Positions 1 through 9,591 of a stretch of 64,000 bases of DNA are shown here, piece by piece; position 1 is the stretch's first letter, and every line of letters begins with the position of its first letter. The notes below the pieces were generated by a model that ran no database searches, was not told where the DNA came from, and saw nothing but the letters and a program-made list of their open reading frames with translations. The stretch comes from an uncultured Erysipelotrichaceae bacterium (GTDB lineage Bacteria > Bacillota_I > Bacilli_A > Erysipelotrichales > Erysipelotrichaceae): assembly GCA_944327105.1 (NCBI GenBank), contig CALVGN010000031.1:23873-87872 (forward strand), read 5' to 3'. The position numbers were made by a program, and so were the translations under genes.

Positions 1-90
1 GTGGTTCGACCAAATTCAATGTGGTTTGACCATGTTTTATGCAAAAGTTGAAAGTTTTCACAAGTTAGAATATCCGTACATTAATAATAA

Positions 91-125
91 AAGACAGCGG
101 ATCGTCGAATACGATCCGCTGTCTT
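91..125 (-). terminator. Intrinsic terminator of the FMN-binding lipoprotein gene
   Basis: A perfect 14-bp stem (91-104 pairs with 112-125) with a 7-nt loop is followed on the minus strand by a T-rich run (TTTTATTATT). It lies 12 bp past the lipoprotein stop codon. Positions 1-90 hold no gene; they contain two copies of the iterated palindrome core (TGGTTCGACCA at 2-12 and TGGTTTGACCA at 22-32). Confidence 0.85.
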
Positions 126-136
126 GGGTTTTACAA

Positions 137-1318
137 TTACAGTTCGTTGTAATATTCGATGGCGTAATTGACGGCATCTTTAAGTGCAGTAGAGGTCACC
201 GTGGCACCAGAAACGGCTTCGACGCTGTCGAGATCATCCTGACCAGAGACCAACGCGGTCAAATAGTCTGAACCATCTTCACACAATACGGCACCGACAC
301 CTTCACTTTCGGTATGGTCGCGAACACTGATTTCTGTGATTTTTCCCGTGGCATCATCAAATGTCACATGGGTTTCTACTTCCCCGCCATAACCTTGGGT
401 GACCACTTCAACAGTGGTCATACCATCGGAAGTGGTATGGTTGGTCACACCATTGTATAACTCACCATTGATAGCGACATAGACCATGCGTTGGAAGTCA
501 CCGACAAAGGCAATGGTTGCACCGGCAATCGTATCTCTATCTTCGATCGGTTCACTTTGCTGGTTGACGGTCTGGAACATGACATAGACATCATCCAATG
601 TCATGTTGTTGGCCAGAATATAATCCACGATGGCATCGATCTGTTCACCATAGCTTCTGCCACCATTGAATCCGGCAAAGGAAACACGGTTGGTCCCAGC
701 CACGAACGAACCATCTTCATATAGACCGAAAATGGCCAATAGATCGGATACCGGGGTATCCATGGTCAAGGTGATATCGGCTTCATTGGCCAGATATTGA
801 TAGATCATCAATGCATCTTCTTCACTTAACTCTTCACCGGTATAGTTGGTGATGGTCAAATCAGCAAAAACGGTGGTGTCATCCAATACCGGGCAAGTGG
901 CAGTGATCATATACTGACCGAATTTGGTTTCATACCCATTGATCTGCAATTTGACCAATTCAAAGCCATTGTCCGTTTGCGCGACTTCGGCATCGGAAAC
1001 GTTCATTTCATAGCCATACAAATCTTTTTTGGAATATTCCTCATCCGTTCCCATATTGCGGATGATATCGAAATTCAAGGATGTGATGATCCCATCGGTG
1101 GTTTCCCCTTCAAAAATGAATGTATCATTTTTGGGTAATCCGGCAGAGGTGGTCCCTTTCATTTCATATTGGGCGCTGAAAGGTACCACATTGGCACTGG
1201 ATTGTGTTGAGGATGGTGTTTCAGAGCTTGCTGGTGTTTCGGAAGTTGTCGGTGTGTTGGAAGAACAACCGGCAACCACAAACGCCAGTGCAAGCGCAGA
1301 AAGACGTTTCATGTTCAT
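137..1318 (-). CDS. Secreted lipoprotein with C-terminal FMN-binding domain
   Basis: A 393-residue exported lipoprotein. The start is the ATG at 1318, preceded by AAAGGG with 9-nt spacing; the longer reading frame begins inside a copy of the iterated palindrome and lacks a Shine-Dalgarno. A short basic N-terminus and hydrophobic segment end in the lipobox VAGC, then a Ser/Thr/Pro linker. The C-terminus carries VSGATVTSTALKDAV, the SGAT(S/T) type motif where FMN is attached in NqrC/RnfG-like FMN-binding domains. The central ~250 residues are less familiar and contain a weaker related segment (AGATIAFVGDFQ). A role in extracytoplasmic flavin-based electron transfer is inferred from the family; the gene has its own terminator and no obvious partner here. 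Confidence 0.75.
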   Translation of the reverse strand: MNMKRLSALALAFVVAGCSSNTPTTSETPASSETPSSTQSSANVVPFSAQYEMKGTTSAGLPKNDTFIFEGETTDGIITSLNFDIIRNMGTDEEYSKKDLYGYEMNVSDAEVAQTDNGFELVKLQINGYETKFGQYMITATCPVLDDTTVFADLTITNYTGEELSEEDALMIYQYLANEADITLTMDTPVSDLLAIFGLYEDGSFVAGTNRVSFAGFNGGRSYGEQIDAIVDYILANNMTLDDVYVMFQTVNQQSEPIEDRDTIAGATIAFVGDFQRMVYVAINGELYNGVTNHTTSDGMTTVEVVTQGYGGEVETHVTFDDATGKITEISVRDHTESEGVGAVLCEDGSDYLTALVSGQDDLDSVEAVSGATVTSTALKDAVNYAIEYYNEL

Positions 1319-1450
1319 TGTTTTTTTCCCTTTCTTTGATGGTTCGACCATCGTTTGTCACAAAATTAACACATTGGTTTCACACTGACAACTAAAGTAA
1401 TGAAAGAGAAAAGAATAGTACTGAAAAACACAAAGATTTGGTTCGGATGA

Positions 1451-1456
1451 TACAAT
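1451..1456 (+). promoter_or_regulatory. Extended -10 (TGATACAAT) of a probably leaderless gene
   Basis: TACAAT preceded by TGA forms an extended -10 box. The next ATG in frame (1464) is 7 nt away, so transcription would begin at or one base before the start codon. No Shine-Dalgarno is visible. The stretch TACAATGAAAACCATGAA recurs at 45849 before the response regulator gene. Confidence 0.55.
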
Positions 1457-1463
1457 GAAAACC

Positions 1464-1955
1464 ATGAATAAATCGATGATCCATACATGGTTGATGCATG
1501 GTTTGACCATCCTCTTGTTATTGATCGGATTGATCCCTTGGTTTGACCATATGCCACTCAATTTATGTGGTTACAAATCCCTCTATCCTCTGATCGCTTA
1601 TGGTTCAACCATTCCCATAACGATCAATGCCACTTTATTTTTGAAGAAACGATATAGAAAACGCATCATTTGGATATTACCCTCCATCAATTTACTTCTA
1701 TTCATCCTTCCACAGGAATTTCTGATCAGCGATGCCATCCATGGCTTTGGATTGTTTTTAGTCAGTGGATGGATAATCTTGCTTTCCATCTATCCGGATA
1801 TGCGCCAAATCAAAATACTGGCCATTACGGCAAGTGCCGCTTTGGCCAGTATGGGTTTGACGCTCAATATCAACTACTTCAGTGAATTCCTTTTTTTGAT
1901 CTATCTGGAATATGTCATGGTCGTACCATTATTCAAAACCACGTTCCACCGATAA
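1464..1955 (+). CDS. Small polytopic membrane protein, unknown function
   Basis: About 163 residues with five predicted hydrophobic segments (for example HGLTILLLLIGLIPWF and FGLFLVSGWIILLSI) separated by short basic loops (LKKRYRKR). I do not recognise the family; the size and layout resemble YwaF-like integral membrane proteins, but no diagnostic motif is visible. The start at 1464 is preferred over 1455 because the upstream ATG overlaps the -10 box. The last 27 bp overlap the 3' end of the convergent relA gene, and the overlap includes a copy of the iterated palindrome (1917-1929). Confidence 0.55.
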   Translation: MNKSMIHTWLMHGLTILLLLIGLIPWFDHMPLNLCGYKSLYPLIAYGSTIPITINATLFLKKRYRKRIIWILPSINLLLFILPQEFLISDAIHGFGLFLVSGWIILLSIYPDMRQIKILAITASAALASMGLTLNINYFSEFLFLIYLEYVMVVPLFKTTFHR

Positions 1956-4151
1956 TACCGAATCGATCTTCTTTAAATTGCTCATCACAGTTTTGACATG
2001 ATCGATATCCCTGACCCGAATGATCACCTTGGTGGTAGTGATCAACAATTGCTGATTCACCGAGGAATTGATATAGATCAGATCCGCCTTATTGGCCGCT
2101 AAAGCCGTCACGATATCGGTCAACAGGAAATTGCGTTCCTTGCTTTGGATGATCAACAACGATTCAAAGCTGGAATCCCCTTTTTCTGCATCCCAATGCA
2201 CATCGATCAAGCGTTTGCTGTTCGCGACATTGGGACAATCGTTGCGATGGACTTTGACCCCATTGCCTTTGGTGATGAATCCGACGATCTCATCCCCATA
2301 AACCGGATGGCAGCATCCGGCCAAGGAAAGCATGATCGAATCCACCCCTTCCACCACCACACCATGCGAGCTCACCCGTGCACGTTTGACGGACGTGTTT
2401 TTGTTGGAGAGGATCTTCATCAACATTTCGTTGTTAGCTTCCGACAACGGACGCTTCTGGTTGGTCAGTTTTTCGATGACATTGATCAGGGATATGGATT
2501 TGACGGCAATGCCATACATCAATTCATCATAGTTATTGACTTGAAATTGAGAAACGATAGATTCGATGCGTTTTTTGTCCATGAACTCATTGACGTCAAA
2601 CTCACGCCGTTTGAGTTCATTGCGTAACATGGTTTCACCACTTTCAACCTGGGCTTTGCGCGCTTCTTGTTCTTTTTTCTGCAAAAAGCTTTTGATCTTG
2701 CTTTTCGCCTGATTGGTTTTGACGAATTTCAACCAGTCTTCACTGGGTCCACCGATGGTTTTACTGGTCTTGATATTGACCACATCACCCGTTTTCAAAA
2801 CGGTATTCAGTGGCACCATGATGTCATTGACCGTCGCACCGATGCACGAATGTCCAACATCGGTATGCACGCGATAGGCAAAATCGATACAGGTGGATCC
2901 TTGCGGTAAATCGATGACCCGACCCATCGGCGTCATGACGTAAACATTGGAACTGAAAAAATCGGTGGATAAGGTATCCATGAAATCGGTGGCTTGACCA
3001 TCGGATTTCATTTCATTGCTCAACGTCGACACATCTTTCAACCACGGCAGTTGCGCCTCGATATCTTTTTGTTCCAATTTGGGATCATATTTGGTCCCTT
3101 CCTTGTAACGCCAATGCGCCGCCACACCACGATCGGCCACTTGATCCATTTCTTCAGTACGGATCTGGATCTCAAAAATCTTGCCACCTTTGCCCACCAC
3201 CGTGGTATGCAATGATTGGTACATATTTGGTTTTGGAACAGCGATATAGTCTTTCAGCCGACCGGGGATCGGACGGTATTTGGAATGGATATAACCCAAG
3301 ATCTCATAGCAATTGGTCTCGGTTTGCGTGACGATGCGGATCGCCAAAAGATCGAGGATCTCATCGAAGCGTTTATGCTTGGTGACCATTTTTTTGTAAA
3401 TGGAATACAGATGCTTGGAGCGACCGAAAATGCGGAATTTGAATCCGTGTTTGCGTAACATCTTGCTGATCTCATTGATCATTTCGGCGACCTGGGCATC
3501 GCGCTCGCTTTTCTTGTTTTCGACCAAATGCGCAATGTGATGGTATTCCTCATTGTCCAGATACATGAAGGAAAGATCTTCCAGTTCGTTTTTGATCTCG
3601 CTCATACCTAACCGATGGGCGATCGGGGCATAAACGTCCAACGTTTCGCGGGAGATTTTTTTCTGTTTTTCGTTAGACTGATATTTCAGCGTGCGCATGT
3701 TATGCAGACGATCACAGAGTTTGATGATGATCACTCGAAGATCTTTCGCCATCGCGATCATGATCTTGCGATGGTTTTCCGCCAGATATTCTTTTTCGTT
3801 TTTGAATTTCAACGAACTGATCTTAGTGACCGCTTCGACCATATCGGCGACTTGCTCACCAAATTCGTTGGCCAACTGTTCCTTGGTGATACCACAGTCT
3901 TCGACCACATCATGCAAAAGACCCGCGACGATGGTTTGCGGGGAGAGTTTGAGATTGGTCAGATAATAGGCCACACAATACACATGGACCACATACGGTT
4001 CACCACTTTTGCGAAACTGGCCGTCATGACACTTCGTGGCAAAATCAATGCCTTTTTGGATCAGAGCCAATGAATCGGGATTGGAAATGTATTGCTTGGC
4101 ATTATCGATGATGACGGATGGATCCGTGATCGATACCGGTCCGCTTTGCAT
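1929..4151 (-). CDS. relA: Bifunctional (p)ppGpp synthetase/hydrolase, RelA/SpoT family
   Basis: A 740-residue cytoplasmic stringent-response enzyme making and degrading (p)ppGpp. Domain order: HD hydrolase domain (HDVVED near residue 80), RelA/SpoT synthetase domain (FRIFGRSKHLYSIYKK then RGVAAHWRYKEG), TGS domain (VYVMTPMGRVIDLPQGST), linker with conserved Cys/His (GCCHPVYGDEIVGF) and a C-terminal ACT domain. Full length for the long RSH class, with the HD motif intact, so both activities are likely. Start at the ATG at 4151 with strong GGGGAGGTGG upstream; the longer frame is unsupported. Essentially free of the iterated palindrome. Confidence 0.95.
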   Translation of the reverse strand: MQSGPVSITDPSVIIDNAKQYISNPDSLALIQKGIDFATKCHDGQFRKSGEPYVVHVYCVAYYLTNLKLSPQTIVAGLLHDVVEDCGITKEQLANEFGEQVADMVEAVTKISSLKFKNEKEYLAENHRKIMIAMAKDLRVIIIKLCDRLHNMRTLKYQSNEKQKKISRETLDVYAPIAHRLGMSEIKNELEDLSFMYLDNEEYHHIAHLVENKKSERDAQVAEMINEISKMLRKHGFKFRIFGRSKHLYSIYKKMVTKHKRFDEILDLLAIRIVTQTETNCYEILGYIHSKYRPIPGRLKDYIAVPKPNMYQSLHTTVVGKGGKIFEIQIRTEEMDQVADRGVAAHWRYKEGTKYDPKLEQKDIEAQLPWLKDVSTLSNEMKSDGQATDFMDTLSTDFFSSNVYVMTPMGRVIDLPQGSTCIDFAYRVHTDVGHSCIGATVNDIMVPLNTVLKTGDVVNIKTSKTIGGPSEDWLKFVKTNQAKSKIKSFLQKKEQEARKAQVESGETMLRNELKRREFDVNEFMDKKRIESIVSQFQVNNYDELMYGIAVKSISLINVIEKLTNQKRPLSEANNEMLMKILSNKNTSVKRARVSSHGVVVEGVDSIMLSLAGCCHPVYGDEIVGFITKGNGVKVHRNDCPNVANSKRLIDVHWDAEKGDSSFESLLIIQSKERNFLLTDIVTALAANKADLIYINSSVNQQLLITTTKVIIRVRDIDHVKTVMSNLKKIDSVLSVERGFE

Positions 4152-4274
4152 ACTTCCCACCTCCCCTTTTGTTTTAAAAAGCGTATTCAAATTTTCACAT
4201 ATTTTACACCATAATGCAGTTAGAGTTGAAAACTAATCTTGAAAATTGTTTCAATGGTTTGATCAAGGATATAA

Positions 4275-4296
4275 AAAGAGACCTTTCGGTCTCTTT
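4275..4296 (-). terminator. Intrinsic terminator of the ftsW-apt operon
   Basis: A 9-bp stem AAAGAGACC/GGTCTCTTT with a tetraloop is followed on the minus strand by TTTTTATAT. It sits about 35 bp past the apt stop and closes the long minus-strand operon. Confidence 0.85.
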
Positions 4297-4329
4297 GGAT
4301 CCACCATTTCATCCATGGTTGAAACCAGT

Positions 4330-4842
4330 TTAATACTGCATGACGGTAAAGACATCCATGTCGCTGAGCAGTTGACGCCCTTTCAGATCGACCAATTCGA
4401 TCAAGAAAGCAGCACCGACGACTTCACCACCCATCATTTCCACCAGTTTACGCGTGGCATCCACCGTACCACCGGTGGCCAATAAATCATCGATGATCAA
4501 TACACGTTGTCCCGGTTTCACCGAATCTTTATGCATGTGCAATGTATTATGGCCATATTCCAGATCGTACGTCACACTGACGGTTTCGCGTGGCAATTTG
4601 CCCGGTTTTCTTACCGGGACGAAACCGACATTGAGTTCATACGCGACCGGACAGCCAAAAATAAAGCCACGGGATTCCGGACCAGCAACCAGATCGATGT
4701 TTTTGCTGCGCGCAAATTCAATGATCGCATCACACGCTTGATGGAAGGCCTGCGGCTCTTGCATCAAGGGCGTGATATCCCGAAACAATACCCCCTTGGT
4801 GGGAAAATCCGGAACATCAGCAATCGTTTTTTTCAAATCCAT
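4330..4842 (-). CDS. apt: Adenine phosphoribosyltransferase
   Basis: 170 residues, the usual APRT length. Converts adenine plus PRPP to AMP in purine salvage. Seen: N-terminal [16 protein letters not shown] signature, the [10 protein letters not shown] loop, and the PRPP-binding motif [14 protein letters not shown] (about residues 117-130). Start at 4842 has AAGAGG 9 nt upstream; a longer frame to 4875 begins too close to the upstream gene and lacks spacing. Last gene of the operon, directly after recJ; apt next to recJ and upstream of relA is a familiar Bacillota arrangement. Confidence 0.95.
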   Translation of the reverse strand: MDLKKTIADVPDFPTKGVLFRDITPLMQEPQAFHQACDAIIEFARSKNIDLVAGPESRGFIFGCPVAYELNVGFVPVRKPGKLPRETVSVTYDLEYGHNTLHMHKDSVKPGQRVLIIDDLLATGGTVDATRKLVEMMGGEVVGAAFLIELVDLKGRQLLSDMDVFTVMQY

Positions 4843-4875
4843 AAGTTCATACCTCTTCTTGTCAACACGGCTCAA

Positions 4876-6438
4876 TTATACGATAAGCACATCCTCAATT
4901 CGAGCCTGAATCGTCGTTTTATTGCGATAGATGTGGTTGGATAGCGTAAAGATCCAGGGATAGTGCATCAGTTTTTCAACATCCGTGATCTTAAAACTCA
5001 ATGCTTCAAAGGGATAACCGGTGATGAATTTGGGATAGGTGTTTTTAAGTAACATCACCGAGCTGACGGCAGGTTTGGTCAATGCGAACAATGGTTGAGG
5101 GTGACGTTTATCATAAGGCATCAGTAATTCCAATGCATTCATCAATCGTGTATCGATCTGGATGGGCGCAATGGATAATAATGGTGTCACCAGCGCATTG
5201 GGCTTTATGGTTTGAGCCACCTGGGTCAGATCATGCATCAATCCCGTGATGTTTTCTTTTTTGAATGAAAAGCCCAATGCGGCAGCGTGGCCTCCAAATG
5301 TTTCCATGTGGTGTTTCAATGGGGACAATGCGTCAAAAAGATTGATGCCTTCAACGCTGCGGGCACTGGCTTTGGCCACATCATCCCGCAATGAGATCAC
5401 GATCACCGGTTTATTGTGTTTGGATACCAAAGATGAAGCCACTAAGCCGATCAACCCTGGGGATAAGGTAGTTGAAACCACCACTTCAATGGTTGAGTTT
5501 AAGATCACTTCCCCTTCACTTGCTGCTTGAATAACGGAAGTTTTGCGTTGTTGATTGACGTGGTTGATCTTGGCTGCGGTGGTATGGACCATGGCACTAT
5601 CTTCTAAAAGAAAATACGGGATCCATTGATTGGCATTGGTGGTTTCCATTCGACCCAATGCATTCAATTTGGGTACCAATGTAAACGCGATATCGGTGGA
5701 TGTGTATGGACCATACCCATCCATCAATGCCATCATATTGATCCACGGATGGGTATTGAATTGGTTTAGACCATGTAAAACGATGCGTCTGTTTTCATTG
5801 GTCAACTCCATCATATCCCCGATGGTCGCCACCATCGCCAGCATATCCATACGCTGGTCTTTGACGAAATGACGGCTGATCTCATAGACCACACCGGCTC
5901 CACATAACCCATGGAATTGCGCTTCCATCAAATCTGGATGGACCGTCAATACATCCAATGGTTCACCCATGGTGTGATGATCGCTGATCATCACATCCAT
6001 ACCAAGCGATAACGCATAGTCGATGGCATCATACGCCACGATCCCATTATCCACACTGATCAACAACCGATAACCTTTTTCATACGCCTGTTTGATGCGT
6101 GGTTTATTCAAACCATACCCTTCATTGAATCGATTGGGAATGTAATAGCCATAAGGGATCCCCATGGCTTTTAATAGTAAGACCATGATGGTCGTACCAC
6201 AGATACCATCGGCATCATAATCCCCAAAAACGATGGTCTTGATCCCTTTGGTTTGGGCGTGTTTTAATTTGGCCACGGCATGTTGGATGCATTCACTTTC
6301 AGAAAGTGGATAGCATTCGCGTTGATCCAATGAATGAAGATAGTCATGGTCATAACCATACACAGTGGCGATCCAATGGACCCATTGGTTGGTTTCAAGC
6401 AACCCATTGGGTGCCGAAACTAAACGATACTCACTCAT
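4876..6438 (-). CDS. recJ: Single-stranded-DNA-specific exonuclease RecJ
   Basis: A 520-residue DHH-family 5'-3' ssDNA exonuclease for recombination and mismatch repair. DHH motifs are visible: VFGDYDADGICGT (metal-binding Asp pair) and MISDHHTMG, followed by a DHHA1 domain with the glycine-rich FGGHAAALGFSF. Shorter than the Bacillus enzyme (about 780 aa), lacking the long C-terminal extension. Start at 6438 (MSEYRL): its ATGAGTGA overlaps the murD stop by 8 bp, suggesting translational coupling. In operon order murD-recJ-apt. Confidence 0.9.
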   Translation of the reverse strand: MSEYRLVSAPNGLLETNQWVHWIATVYGYDHDYLHSLDQRECYPLSESECIQHAVAKLKHAQTKGIKTIVFGDYDADGICGTTIMVLLLKAMGIPYGYYIPNRFNEGYGLNKPRIKQAYEKGYRLLISVDNGIVAYDAIDYALSLGMDVMISDHHTMGEPLDVLTVHPDLMEAQFHGLCGAGVVYEISRHFVKDQRMDMLAMVATIGDMMELTNENRRIVLHGLNQFNTHPWINMMALMDGYGPYTSTDIAFTLVPKLNALGRMETTNANQWIPYFLLEDSAMVHTTAAKINHVNQQRKTSVIQAASEGEVILNSTIEVVVSTTLSPGLIGLVASSLVSKHNKPVIVISLRDDVAKASARSVEGINLFDALSPLKHHMETFGGHAAALGFSFKKENITGLMHDLTQVAQTIKPNALVTPLLSIAPIQIDTRLMNALELLMPYDKRHPQPLFALTKPAVSSVMLLKNTYPKFITGYPFEALSFKITDVEKLMHYPWIFTLSNHIYRNKTTIQARIEDVLIV

Positions 6439-7735
6439 GTGCGGCCAAAGCGGCAAAAACGTCACCGCGCTGTTCGAAATTCTTGAAAGCATCGTAGCTG
6501 CTGGCAGCCGGAGAAAGCAATACGACATCCCCCACGATGCCAAAGCGTTTGATATGGGCCATCACACTCAAAAGATCATCCATGAGCAAAACTTCCGCTT
6601 TGCAATTGCCCAATTGTTGCGCAATGCGTTTTCCGGAACCATACATCAAATAGATACGTTTAAGATCCGCTTCTTCCAGCACACGGATCAATGGGGTATA
6701 GTCCACGCCCCGATCCATTCCTCCGACCAATAAGATATTGGTATTGGGCAACGCATCAAGTGCGGCAATGGTGGTTTGGGGCACGGTGGAAATGGAATCA
6801 TCATAATAAGAGATCCCATTATAAGATCCGATGTATTGCAACCGATGCGGCAAGGGTTGAAAGGATTTCAACGCATAGAGAAAATCACTGTCCTTGATAT
6901 TGAAGGCATGGTGGCAGATGGTATAGACAATGGCGGTATTGTAGAGATTATGGATACCCTTCAATGGGGTTTGGTTGACATATAAATTACCAAAAGGCGT
7001 ATGGATGAAACCATCTTCTCTGACATAGATATCTGCTTTTGGATCATCCATGGAACTGATGATGCAATGATCCGGATGGTCAAACCATTTCAAACACTGT
7101 TGGTTGACAATGGCCAGATCATTTTCTTTCTGATACTTGACTACATTGGCTTTGCATTTGGCATATTCATCAAAATCATGGTAATGATCCAGATGTTCTT
7201 CATAAATATTCAAACATACCCCGATAATGGCGGAATCATGGATGAATTGGAGCTGATGAGCACTGATCTCAAACACGATGAACGTTTTAGGGGTGATTTG
7301 ATCGATCACATCAAAACATGGGGTACCGATATTGCCGACCAATACCGTATCGAATCCATTGGATGATAGCTCGTGTGCCAATAAAGATGCCGTGGTGCTT
7401 TTCCCTTTGGTACCGGTGATGGCTATGGTTTGACGACCATATACCTGTAAAAACAGATCGGATTGACTGGTCAGATGATCGGTTGGAATGGTTTCATCCA
7501 ATACCGGGATGCCCGGCGACTTGAAAATGATGTCACAGGTCTTTAATTCCAATAAAGGGATCTGGATGGTGTTTTCCAGTTCGACAGGCTTTTCATCGGC
7601 CACATAAAGGATCTTGTCCGCAAACAAAGAGCGCAATAATCGATACGTACTCATGCCTTCCTTGCCCATGCCCCAGATGCAAACTTTGGCTTTTTCGCAT
7701 TGGGTTTTGAGCAGATTGATCAGTCGTTGGTCCAT
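6431..7735 (-). CDS. murD: UDP-N-acetylmuramoyl-L-alanine:glutamate ligase (MurD, possibly MurD2-type)
   Basis: 434 residues. ATP-dependent cytoplasmic ligase adding glutamate to UDP-MurNAc-L-Ala in peptidoglycan synthesis. Seen: Rossmann N-domain, Mur ligase P-loop TGTKGKSTTAS, EISAHQLQFI metal-binding segment, DDSISTVPQTTIAALDAL and LLVGGMDRG in the C-domain. Start at 7735 has GAAGGAGG upstream. The start lies inside the 3' end of the MurL-like gene (16-bp overlap). That partnership suggests it may be an L-Glu-specific MurD2, whose product MurL would epimerise; the sequence alone does not prove the stereochemistry. Confidence 0.9.
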   Translation of the reverse strand: MDQRLINLLKTQCEKAKVCIWGMGKEGMSTYRLLRSLFADKILYVADEKPVELENTIQIPLLELKTCDIIFKSPGIPVLDETIPTDHLTSQSDLFLQVYGRQTIAITGTKGKSTTASLLAHELSSNGFDTVLVGNIGTPCFDVIDQITPKTFIVFEISAHQLQFIHDSAIIGVCLNIYEEHLDHYHDFDEYAKCKANVVKYQKENDLAIVNQQCLKWFDHPDHCIISSMDDPKADIYVREDGFIHTPFGNLYVNQTPLKGIHNLYNTAIVYTICHHAFNIKDSDFLYALKSFQPLPHRLQYIGSYNGISYYDDSISTVPQTTIAALDALPNTNILLVGGMDRGVDYTPLIRVLEEADLKRIYLMYGSGKRIAQQLGNCKAEVLLMDDLLSVMAHIKRFGIVGDVVLLSPAASSYDAFKNFEQRGDVFAALAAHE

Positions 7736-9096
7736 AAATGTGCCTCCTTCATGGCAGTGGATAGTTCATGATAAAAACAAGCGGGAACATGGTGGAGTTC
7801 ACCATGCTGATGCAATAGAGCATCAGCCTGTTCAATGGGTAAGACCATGGATTTAAATTGGTTCAACACATACGGTAAATGGTTTAGATCACGCCGCGTT
7901 AGTGCTAACGTGATGGCGGCCACCACTTCCGCTCTGGTCCCCACACATTCAAAGGGTTTGTTTTCATCCAATCCCGATAATTGACGATACAAGGGCCATA
8001 GGGTTGGATCATTGAGCATATCGTGGTCAAAGATCGAGGTGATGGTCACATCATCATTAAATGCAGCCAGCATGATGGCAACAAAGCAACACTTGGCACA
8101 GTGCCCGCACCATACTCCTTGTTTGCTGCCCACATTACAGCTTCGAAAATCATACAGATAATCGTTGAAATGGGTAAACAACGCGGTGATCTGTAATTCA
8201 TTGAGTGGTCGTAAAAAGGAAAAGTAATGGATCTTATCGGAAAGATAGGTATGGTTGAACCATTGGAAATCGGATTCGAATTCGATGCTTTTGGAATATT
8301 GGTGGTTGATCTTCTCATCCTTGATGGTGCTTTCATTGGCACTGGATTCATTGCTTAAGGCAATATAGGGGATATGGTGGATATAACCAACCAATACACT
8401 GGAAAATGCGACTAACGCACTGAATGGCGTATGACCATTCAGATATCCGTTTTGATTCAATTGCAGCATGGTTGGATCCAATGTTCGATGGACATGAAGG
8501 GTATGGTCATCCTTCAGTTTCAACACATCTTTGGCATGCAATGCACTTTTGACATCGTTGATGATATACGCATAGATATCGTGATGTTGTTTTAAAATAT
8601 GGGCTGACACATAACTATCCTTGCCCCCGCCAAGCGGGACCATCACGCCATGATAATCGTGGGTATCGGGATAATGGGGCATCAGGGAATTTTGAGGGAT
8701 GATGGTGACAAAATCATCATAGGATGTGCGGATCCCATTGATATAAAAGAATTCGCCCAATCCATAATATGCCAGTTTTTTGAACCATTGCACGGCTTGC
8801 GCGTCTAATCCACCACATTTGACGTGCCACAATGGTGCACATGTGATCTTCCAATAGGAAATGGCTTCCACCATGCCTAAAGCAAATACCATCCGATTCA
8901 ACAAGGGATCATGGATATCGATGGTTCGACCATGTAAGGGAATGGTCCATTGGGGATGAAAACATGCCAGATGATCAATGGTAAAACCATAGGTGATGAT
9001 CAACTGGTCATCATATTCATCCATGGTATAACCATCGTATGAAAAAAAACGATATTCCTTTCGATAGAATTCAAAATCCTTCTGTCTTTCCATCAT
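7720..9096 (-). CDS. murL: MurL-like UDP-MurNAc-L-Ala-L-Glu epimerase
   Basis: 458 residues. Resembles the MurL family, described in Xanthomonas, which uses ATP to convert the terminal L-Glu of UDP-MurNAc-L-Ala-L-Glu to D-Glu. Seen: an ATP-pyrophosphatase (PP-loop) signature PLGGGKDS at residues 154-161, SNESSANES near 249, NHQYSKSIEFE near 264-274, and a C-terminal Cys cluster CGHCAKC (330-336). Start at 9096 follows TAAGGAGG; its ATGA overlaps the coaD stop and its 3' end overlaps murD by 16 bp. An alternative is a QueC-like or other PP-loop enzyme, but the position against murD strongly favours MurL. Confidence 0.68.
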   Translation of the reverse strand: MMERQKDFEFYRKEYRFFSYDGYTMDEYDDQLIITYGFTIDHLACFHPQWTIPLHGRTIDIHDPLLNRMVFALGMVEAISYWKITCAPLWHVKCGGLDAQAVQWFKKLAYYGLGEFFYINGIRTSYDDFVTIIPQNSLMPHYPDTHDYHGVMVPLGGGKDSYVSAHILKQHHDIYAYIINDVKSALHAKDVLKLKDDHTLHVHRTLDPTMLQLNQNGYLNGHTPFSALVAFSSVLVGYIHHIPYIALSNESSANESTIKDEKINHQYSKSIEFESDFQWFNHTYLSDKIHYFSFLRPLNELQITALFTHFNDYLYDFRSCNVGSKQGVWCGHCAKCCFVAIMLAAFNDDVTITSIFDHDMLNDPTLWPLYRQLSGLDENKPFECVGTRAEVVAAITLALTRRDLNHLPYVLNQFKSMVLPIEQADALLHQHGELHHVPACFYHELSTAMKEAHLWTND

Positions 9097-9587
9097 CCTG
9101 CCTCCTTATAGCGTTTCATCCGTTCCATGAATCGATCCATGATCGCTTCAGGGATCAGATTGGATACATCCCCGCCATAATAAGCGATCTGCTTGGCGAT
9201 GGATGAAGAAAGGAATGAATATTGGGGTCTGGAGATCAGAAAAAACGTTTCGATGGTCTCATCCAGGCTTTGATTGGCGATCGCCTGTTGCATTTCATAT
9301 TCGTAATCGGATACTGCCCGTATCCCTCGAATCAATACACTGGCACCATGGGCTTTAGCAAATTCCACGGTCAGTCCGTTACCGATCATCACGGATACAT
9401 TGGTCAAACCATGGATACTGTCTAAAATCATGGCTTTGCGTTGATCAACATCAAAAAAATAATGTTTTTCGGGATTTTCCATGATGGCCACGATCAAATG
9501 ATCGAACTGACGGGCCGCACGGGCGATGATATCCACATGCCCTTTGGTGATGGGATCAAAACTTCCGGCATAAAGTGCAACTGTCAT
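9093..9587 (-). CDS. coaD: Phosphopantetheine adenylyltransferase
   Basis: 164 residues, standard length. Transfers AMP from ATP to 4'-phosphopantetheine in CoA synthesis. Seen: nucleotidyltransferase motif GSFDPITKGHVDII at the N-terminus and the ISRPQYSFLSSSIAKQIA motif near the C-terminus. AAGGGG lies upstream of the start, within the end of rsmD. rsmD-coaD adjacency is widespread in Bacillota. Confidence 0.95.
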   Translation of the reverse strand: MTVALYAGSFDPITKGHVDIIARAARQFDHLIVAIMENPEKHYFFDVDQRKAMILDSIHGLTNVSVMIGNGLTVEFAKAHGASVLIRGIRAVSDYEYEMQQAIANQSLDETIETFFLISRPQYSFLSSSIAKQIAYYGGDVSNLIPEAIMDRFMERMKRYKEAG

Positions 9588-9591
9588 AGAC

